This document shows positions 60,380-64,000 of a stretch of DNA of 64,000 nt, one piece after another. Made by a program: the position numbers and the translations under genes. The notes under the pieces were generated by a model. That model was given only the letters and a program-made list of their open reading frames with translations, made no database searches and had not been told where the DNA came from. The stretch is from Azospirillum lipoferum 4B (GTDB taxonomy: Bacteria; Pseudomonadota; Alphaproteobacteria; Azospirillales; Azospirillaceae), in the NCBI RefSeq assembly GCF_000283655.1, contig NC_016622.1:2616501-2680500 (forward strand). Reading direction: 5' to 3'. Position 1 is the stretch's first letter, and the number at the start of each line of letters is the position of its first letter.

Positions 60380-61606
60380 ATGAGCATCGACGACCTGCGC
60401 GCCCAGTACGAAGCCTATCCCTACCCGGCGCGCAACCCGGCCGACGAATCCAAGCGCCTGATCACCGGGTCGCCCAGCCATCTGGACGAGCTGGTCCAGC
60501 ATGTCTTCGGCGGCCGGATCGACCATTCCAAGCCGCTGCGCGTGCTGGTGGCCGGCGGCGGCACGGGGGACGGCACCATCATGCTGGCGCAGCAGATGGC
60601 CGATGCCGGCAATCCCGGCCGCATCACCTACATCGACTTGTCCGACGCCAGCCGCGCCGTCGCCGAGGCGCGGGCCAAGGCGCGCGGCCTGACCAACATC
60701 GACTTCCGCCGCGGATCGCTGCTGGAGCTCGATGGACTGGGACCGTTCGACTACATCGACTGCTGCGGCGTGCTGCACCATCTGGACGATCCGGCGGCGG
60801 GTCTGCGCTCGCTGGCCGGCGCACTGGCGCCCGGCGGCGGCATCGGCATCATGGTCTACGCCCCCTATGGCCGCACCGGCGTCTATCCGATGCAGGAGGC
60901 TCTGCGCGGCATGACCGAGGGGCTGCCGCCGACCGAGAAGGTGGCGCTGGCCCGCCGGCTGATCCAGGCTCTGCCGTCGACCAACTGGCTGCTGAACAAC
61001 CCGCATATCAGCGACCACCGCCTCGCCGACGCCAACCTCTACGACCTGCTGCTGCACAGCTGCGACCGTCCCTACAGCATGCCGCAGCTGGCGGAGCTGG
61101 CGGACAGCGCCGGGCTGGCCATCGCGACGCTGATCGACCCGTTGCGCTACGAACCGTCGCTGTGGATCAAGGACGCCCGCGTGCTGAAGCGGCTGGAGGG
61201 GATGGGCATGCTGGAGCGCGCCGCCTGGACCGAGCGCATCACCGGCGCCTTCACCAAGCACATCGCCTATCTGCTGCGCCCGGCCGATCTGGATGCCGCC
61301 CGCATCGCGCCGGACGGGCCGGACGTTATCCCGGTCCTGCGCGACATCGACGGCCCGATGGTGGCGAAGACCGCGCCGCCCGGCGGCAGCCTGGAATTCG
61401 ACCTGATGGGCAGCGTCGTGGCCCTGCCCCTGCCCCGGCTGGCCGGCCCGATCCTGTCGCGGATCGACGGCAAGACCAGCCTCGGCGCCCTGCACACCGC
61501 CATCGAGCCGACGACGAAGGCGACCTGGGAGCAGTTCCTCACCCAGTTCCGCCAGCTGTTCGACGCGCTGGGCGGCCTGGGCAAGATGCACCTGCGGCGG
61601 GGTTGA
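60380..61606 (+). CDS. Class I SAM-dependent methyltransferase with C-terminal extension
   Basis: A 408-residue protein. The N-terminal domain has YEAYPYPARNPADE and the SAM motif RVLVAGGGTGDGTIMLAQQM (about 55-75), DLSDAS and CCGVLHHLDDP. The C-terminal 140 residues (GPDVIPVLRDIDGPMVAKTAPPGG...) are a separate domain I do not recognise. The substrate is unknown. The ATG at 60380 is preferred; an ATG twelve codons upstream has no ribosome site. It may be independent of the AraC gene 88 bp away. Confidence 0.8.
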   Translation: MSIDDLRAQYEAYPYPARNPADESKRLITGSPSHLDELVQHVFGGRIDHSKPLRVLVAGGGTGDGTIMLAQQMADAGNPGRITYIDLSDASRAVAEARAKARGLTNIDFRRGSLLELDGLGPFDYIDCCGVLHHLDDPAAGLRSLAGALAPGGGIGIMVYAPYGRTGVYPMQEALRGMTEGLPPTEKVALARRLIQALPSTNWLLNNPHISDHRLADANLYDLLLHSCDRPYSMPQLAELADSAGLAIATLIDPLRYEPSLWIKDARVLKRLEGMGMLERAAWTERITGAFTKHIAYLLRPADLDAARIAPDGPDVIPVLRDIDGPMVAKTAPPGGSLEFDLMGSVVALPLPRLAGPILSRIDGKTSLGALHTAIEPTTKATWEQFLTQFRQLFDALGGLGKMHLRRG

Positions 61607-62022
61607 GTGCCCTCTCCCTACAGGCTTTTCTCCCTCTCCCCCCGGGGCTACCGGATGCACACATTTCGCATTTGCGAAAGGACGTGCAGCTTGGCATTGA
61701 GGACAGCCCCTCTCCCCTCGCGGGAGAGGGGTTGGGGTGAGGGGCGGAAACTTGATTTCCACGGGCTTTCAGCCGGTCGCACCCCTCATCCCGCCCCGCA
61801 AGGGGAGAAGGGCTTTTCACCACCGGTGGTTGCCGCCATTTCGCAGAGGCGAGATGTGTGAATGCCATAGCCCCCCGGGGAGAGGGTCGGGGTGAGGGGG
61901 ACGCACCGCATGGATCACGGGAAAACGAGACGCGCGGGTTCCTGAATCAAATCTCGCCGCGCCTCCCCCTAACCCTCTCCCCGGGGGGGAGAGGGGATCT
62001 CGGGGGCGGGAGAGGGTGCCCC
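61607..62022. other. Repeat-rich gap between convergent genes
   Basis: Holds the type II palindrome copy E (61706-61812) and a third inverted-repeat pair at about 61871-61901 and 61962-61993 (AGAGGGTCGGGGTGAGGGGG / CCTCCCCCTAACCCTCTCC). No gene is present. Several hairpins could end transcription from both sides. Confidence 0.6.
61706..61812. repeat. Dispersed palindromic repeat, type II, copy E
   Basis: Inverted relative to copy D at 51003-51117: it shares the outer CCCCTCTCCC...GGGAGAGGGG arms and the GGCTTTCAGCC core. The sequence between differs by several bases. Confidence 0.75.
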
Positions 62023-63405
62023 TTACCCCCGCAGAACCGGCACCGCGGCGTCGAGCGCCTTGGTCAGCCGGTCGAAGGTCTCGTGGATTTCCGCCTCGGT
62101 GATGACCAGCGGCGGGCAGAGCGCGATGGAATCGCCCATGGCGCGGACAATCAGCCCATTGTCCTGGGCCAGCCCGTTGACCAGCGCACCGGCGCGGCCG
62201 GGCGGGTCGAAGGGCATTTTGGTCGCCTTGTCCGCCACCAGCTCCAGCGCGCCGATCAGGCCGGTGCCGCGGGCCTCGCCGACCAGCGGATGCGCCGCCA
62301 GCGCCTTCAGACGGTTCTGGAACGCCGGGGCGACCGAGCGGACATGGCCGACGATGTCGCGCTCCTCGTAGATCTTCAGCGTTTCCAGCGCCACCGCCGC
62401 CGCCACCGGATGGGCGGAATAGGTGTAGCCATGGCCGAAGGTGCCGATCTTCCGGCTCTCGTCGACGCAGGCGCGATAGATGGCGTCCGTCACCATGACG
62501 GCGGAGATCGGCAGATAGCCCGACGACAGCTGCTTGGCGCAGGTCAGAATGTCCGGCTGCATGCCCATGGTCTGGCTGCCCCAGAAATTGCCGGTGCGGC
62601 CGAAGCCGCAGATCACCTCGTCGGCGACCAGCAGGATGTCGTATTTCTTCAACACCGGCTGGATCTTGGCGAAATAGGTCGCGGGCGGCACCACGACGCC
62701 GCCGGCACCCATGATCGGCTCGGCAAACATGGCGGCGATGGTGTCCGGCCCCTCGGCCAGGATCAGCGCCTCCAGCTGTTCGGCCAAGCGGGTGGCGAAG
62801 GCCTCTTTGCTCTCGCCCTCAAGCCCGTTGCGGTAATGGTGCGGGCAGTCGCCGTGAATGATGCGGGCGATCGGCAGGTCGAAGTCGCGGTGGTTGTTGG
62901 GCAGCCCGGTCAGGCTGGCGGTCGCCACCGTCACGCCGTGATAGGCGCGCTGGCGCGACAGGATCTTCTTCTTCTCCGGCCGGCCGAGCGCGTTGTTGTA
63001 GTACCAGATCAGCTTGATCGCGGTGTCGTTGGCTTCCGACCCCGAATTGGCGAAGAAGACCTTCGACATCGGCACCGGCGCCAGCCCGATCAGCTTTTCC
63101 GCCAGATCGATGCCGGGCTCGTGCGACTTGTGGCCGAAGATGTGATAGCTGGACAGCTGCCGCATCTGCTTGGCCGCCGCCTGCACCAGCCGCTCCTCCC
63201 CCCAGCCGAGCGAGACGCACCACAGGCTGGCCATGCCCTCGATGTAATCCCGGCCGCCGTCGTCGAAGACGCGCACGCCCTCACCGCGCTCGATGATCAT
63301 CGGCCCCTGCGTCTCGTGGACGTCCAGGTTGGTGTAGGGATGGAGGATGAAGGCCTTGTCGCGGCTGGCCGCGGAGTTGCCGGCGGTGCTGACGGGAGCG
63401 GTCAT
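62023..63405 (-). CDS. Class III omega-aminotransferase
   Basis: The 460-residue PLP enzyme belongs to the class III (omega-amino acid:pyruvate) aminotransferases. Motifs: FFANSGSEANDTAIKLIWYYNNA (PLP phosphate), AYHGVTVATASLTG, FAEPIMGAGGVVVPP, LVADEVICGFGRTGNFWGSQ and the PLP-lysine stretch DILTCAKQLSSGYLPIS. Substrate candidates are putrescine, taurine, beta-alanine or aromatic amines. A palindrome (63460-63502) lies upstream. The ATG at 63405 begins MTAPVSTAG. Confidence 0.88.
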   Translation of the reverse strand: MTAPVSTAGNSAASRDKAFILHPYTNLDVHETQGPMIIERGEGVRVFDDGGRDYIEGMASLWCVSLGWGEERLVQAAAKQMRQLSSYHIFGHKSHEPGIDLAEKLIGLAPVPMSKVFFANSGSEANDTAIKLIWYYNNALGRPEKKKILSRQRAYHGVTVATASLTGLPNNHRDFDLPIARIIHGDCPHHYRNGLEGESKEAFATRLAEQLEALILAEGPDTIAAMFAEPIMGAGGVVVPPATYFAKIQPVLKKYDILLVADEVICGFGRTGNFWGSQTMGMQPDILTCAKQLSSGYLPISAVMVTDAIYRACVDESRKIGTFGHGYTYSAHPVAAAVALETLKIYEERDIVGHVRSVAPAFQNRLKALAAHPLVGEARGTGLIGALELVADKATKMPFDPPGRAGALVNGLAQDNGLIVRAMGDSIALCPPLVITEAEIHETFDRLTKALDAAVPVLRG

Positions 63406-63459
63406 GGAAGGTGGCTTCCTGTTCGGGCGTTCGGGTGCATTGCTCCGCCGTCCGCGAGG

Positions 63460-63502
63460 GATCGGCGGAAACTGTTCGATATGTTAAACAGTTCCGCCGA
63501 TC
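63460..63502 (-). promoter_or_regulatory. Large palindrome upstream of the aminotransferase
   Basis: GATCGGCGGA and TCCGCCGATC mirror each other at the ends, and AACTGTT / AACAGT continue inward, leaving a 10-base centre (CGATATGTTA). It lies 55 bases before the aminotransferase start and 69 bases after clpB. A regulator site is likely; with no T-run it is a poor terminator. Confidence 0.5.
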
Positions 63503-63570
63503 ATACGCACAGTTCACCCACCCGACAAAGCCGCGTCGCAGTCATCGGTGCAATGCGGCGGGCACAGACG

Positions 63571-64000
63571 TCAGCCCTTGCGAACCAGACTGCTCACCGG
63601 CTGGCCGTCGATGGTCAGCGAACCGCCTTCCGCGCCGACCGCCACCGTCTGGCCGTCCTTGATGCGGCCTTCCAGGATCAGGGTCGCCATCGGGTTTTGC
63701 AGCTCGCGCTGGATCACCCGCTTCAGCGGTCGCGCGCCGTAGACCGGATCGTAGCCGGCCTCGGCCAGCCATTCGGTCGCGGCCTCGTCCACCGTCAGCG
63801 TGATCTCGCGGTCGGCGAGCATCTTCGTCAGGCGGCCGAGCTGGATCTTGACGATGCCGCCCATATGCCGGCGGTCGAGCCGGTGGAACAGCAGGATCTC
63901 GTCCAGGCGGTTCAGGAATTCCGGCCGGAAATGGGCGCGGACGGCTTCCATCACCTCCTCGCGCACGGCAGCGCTGTCCTCGCCCTCCGGCTGCTCGGCC
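63571..64000 (-). CDS. clpB: ClpB disaggregase, C-terminal part (partial)
   Basis: The 143-residue fragment (reading through the window edge) is the C-terminal end of ClpB, the ATP-driven chaperone that dissolves aggregates with DnaK. It begins EGEDSAAVREEVMEAVRAHFRPEFLNRLDEILLFHRL, with the sensor-2 motif GYDPVYGARPLKRVIQRELQNP. The stop is at 63571. The 5' part and the two AAA+ cores lie beyond the window. Confidence 0.93.
   Translation of the reverse strand, partial: AEQPEGEDSAAVREEVMEAVRAHFRPEFLNRLDEILLFHRLDRRHMGGIVKIQLGRLTKMLADREITLTVDEAATEWLAEAGYDPVYGARPLKRVIQRELQNPMATLILEGRIKDGQTVAVGAEGGSLTIDGQPVSSLVRKG

Overview
This is a GC-rich window that looks like Rhodospirillales DNA, most likely Azospirillum or a close relative. 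The evidence is very high third-position GC, a Sdh operon and RlmN of alphaproteobacterial type, DUF4170, DUF1178, IalB and rhizobial-type asparaginase genes, a large chemotaxis and cyclic-di-GMP repertoire, and dispersed GC-rich palindromes in intergenic gaps. The assignment rests on reading gene families, not on a database search. No rRNA, tRNA or CRISPR array is visible.

Layout. 1-5.2 kb: a cheZ-pentapeptide operon, divergent from a DegP-type protease with a heat-shock-like promoter, then an unknown protein and a glycine-zipper lipoprotein. 5.6-11.3 kb: small orphans, a truncated mtnA remnant, an HWE-type histidine kinase, dps, and a secreted Cache protein paired with a chemoreceptor. 11.9-16 kb: an EF-G paralogue, a Phd/MazF-type toxin-antitoxin pair and a complete IS630-family element with a frameshifted transposase. 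16-21.2 kb: aspartate aminotransferase, a redox group (cytochrome c', di-heme peroxidase, cytochrome b561), DUF4170 and a phosphoesterase. 21.2-28.1 kb: a GGDEF/EAL protein and a five-gene phage head fragment (portal, Bbp19-like, scaffold) divergent from an S24 repressor.

28.6-36.7 kb is mostly housekeeping: a branched-chain aminotransferase, sdhCDAB, rlmN, a methyltransferase and IalB. 36.9-44 kb holds signalling genes (receiver, HD-GYP, PAS-GGDEF-EAL) and small metabolic enzymes. 44.4-46.5 kb holds a tandem universal stress protein and then a plasmid-type RepA gene with iterons on both sides. 46.8-51 kb carries a SafE-like protein, an NDUFAF5-like methyltransferase, an orphan FliQ, ComF, glutaredoxin and a nitrilase. 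51.2-56 kb is an acetate-uptake group (DUF485-ActP, then cNMP/CBS/DUF294 and a degenerate exonuclease) with an Fnr/FixK-like box. 56-64 kb holds DUF1178, methyltransferases, a SpoU enzyme, a His-rich asparaginase, an AraC/GyrI regulator, a class III aminotransferase and the 3' part of clpB.

The most unusual items are the iteron-RepA origin-like locus inside chromosomal-looking DNA, the partial phage head module with its own S24 repressor, the CheZ with two FliM-like tail motifs after a 19-proline tract, and several signalling or enzyme proteins whose catalytic residues are replaced (EF-G His to Ser, receiver Asp to Glu, two non-canonical GGDEF motifs, a dead-looking DnaQ fold). The palindrome families in the gaps resemble mobile REP-type elements.
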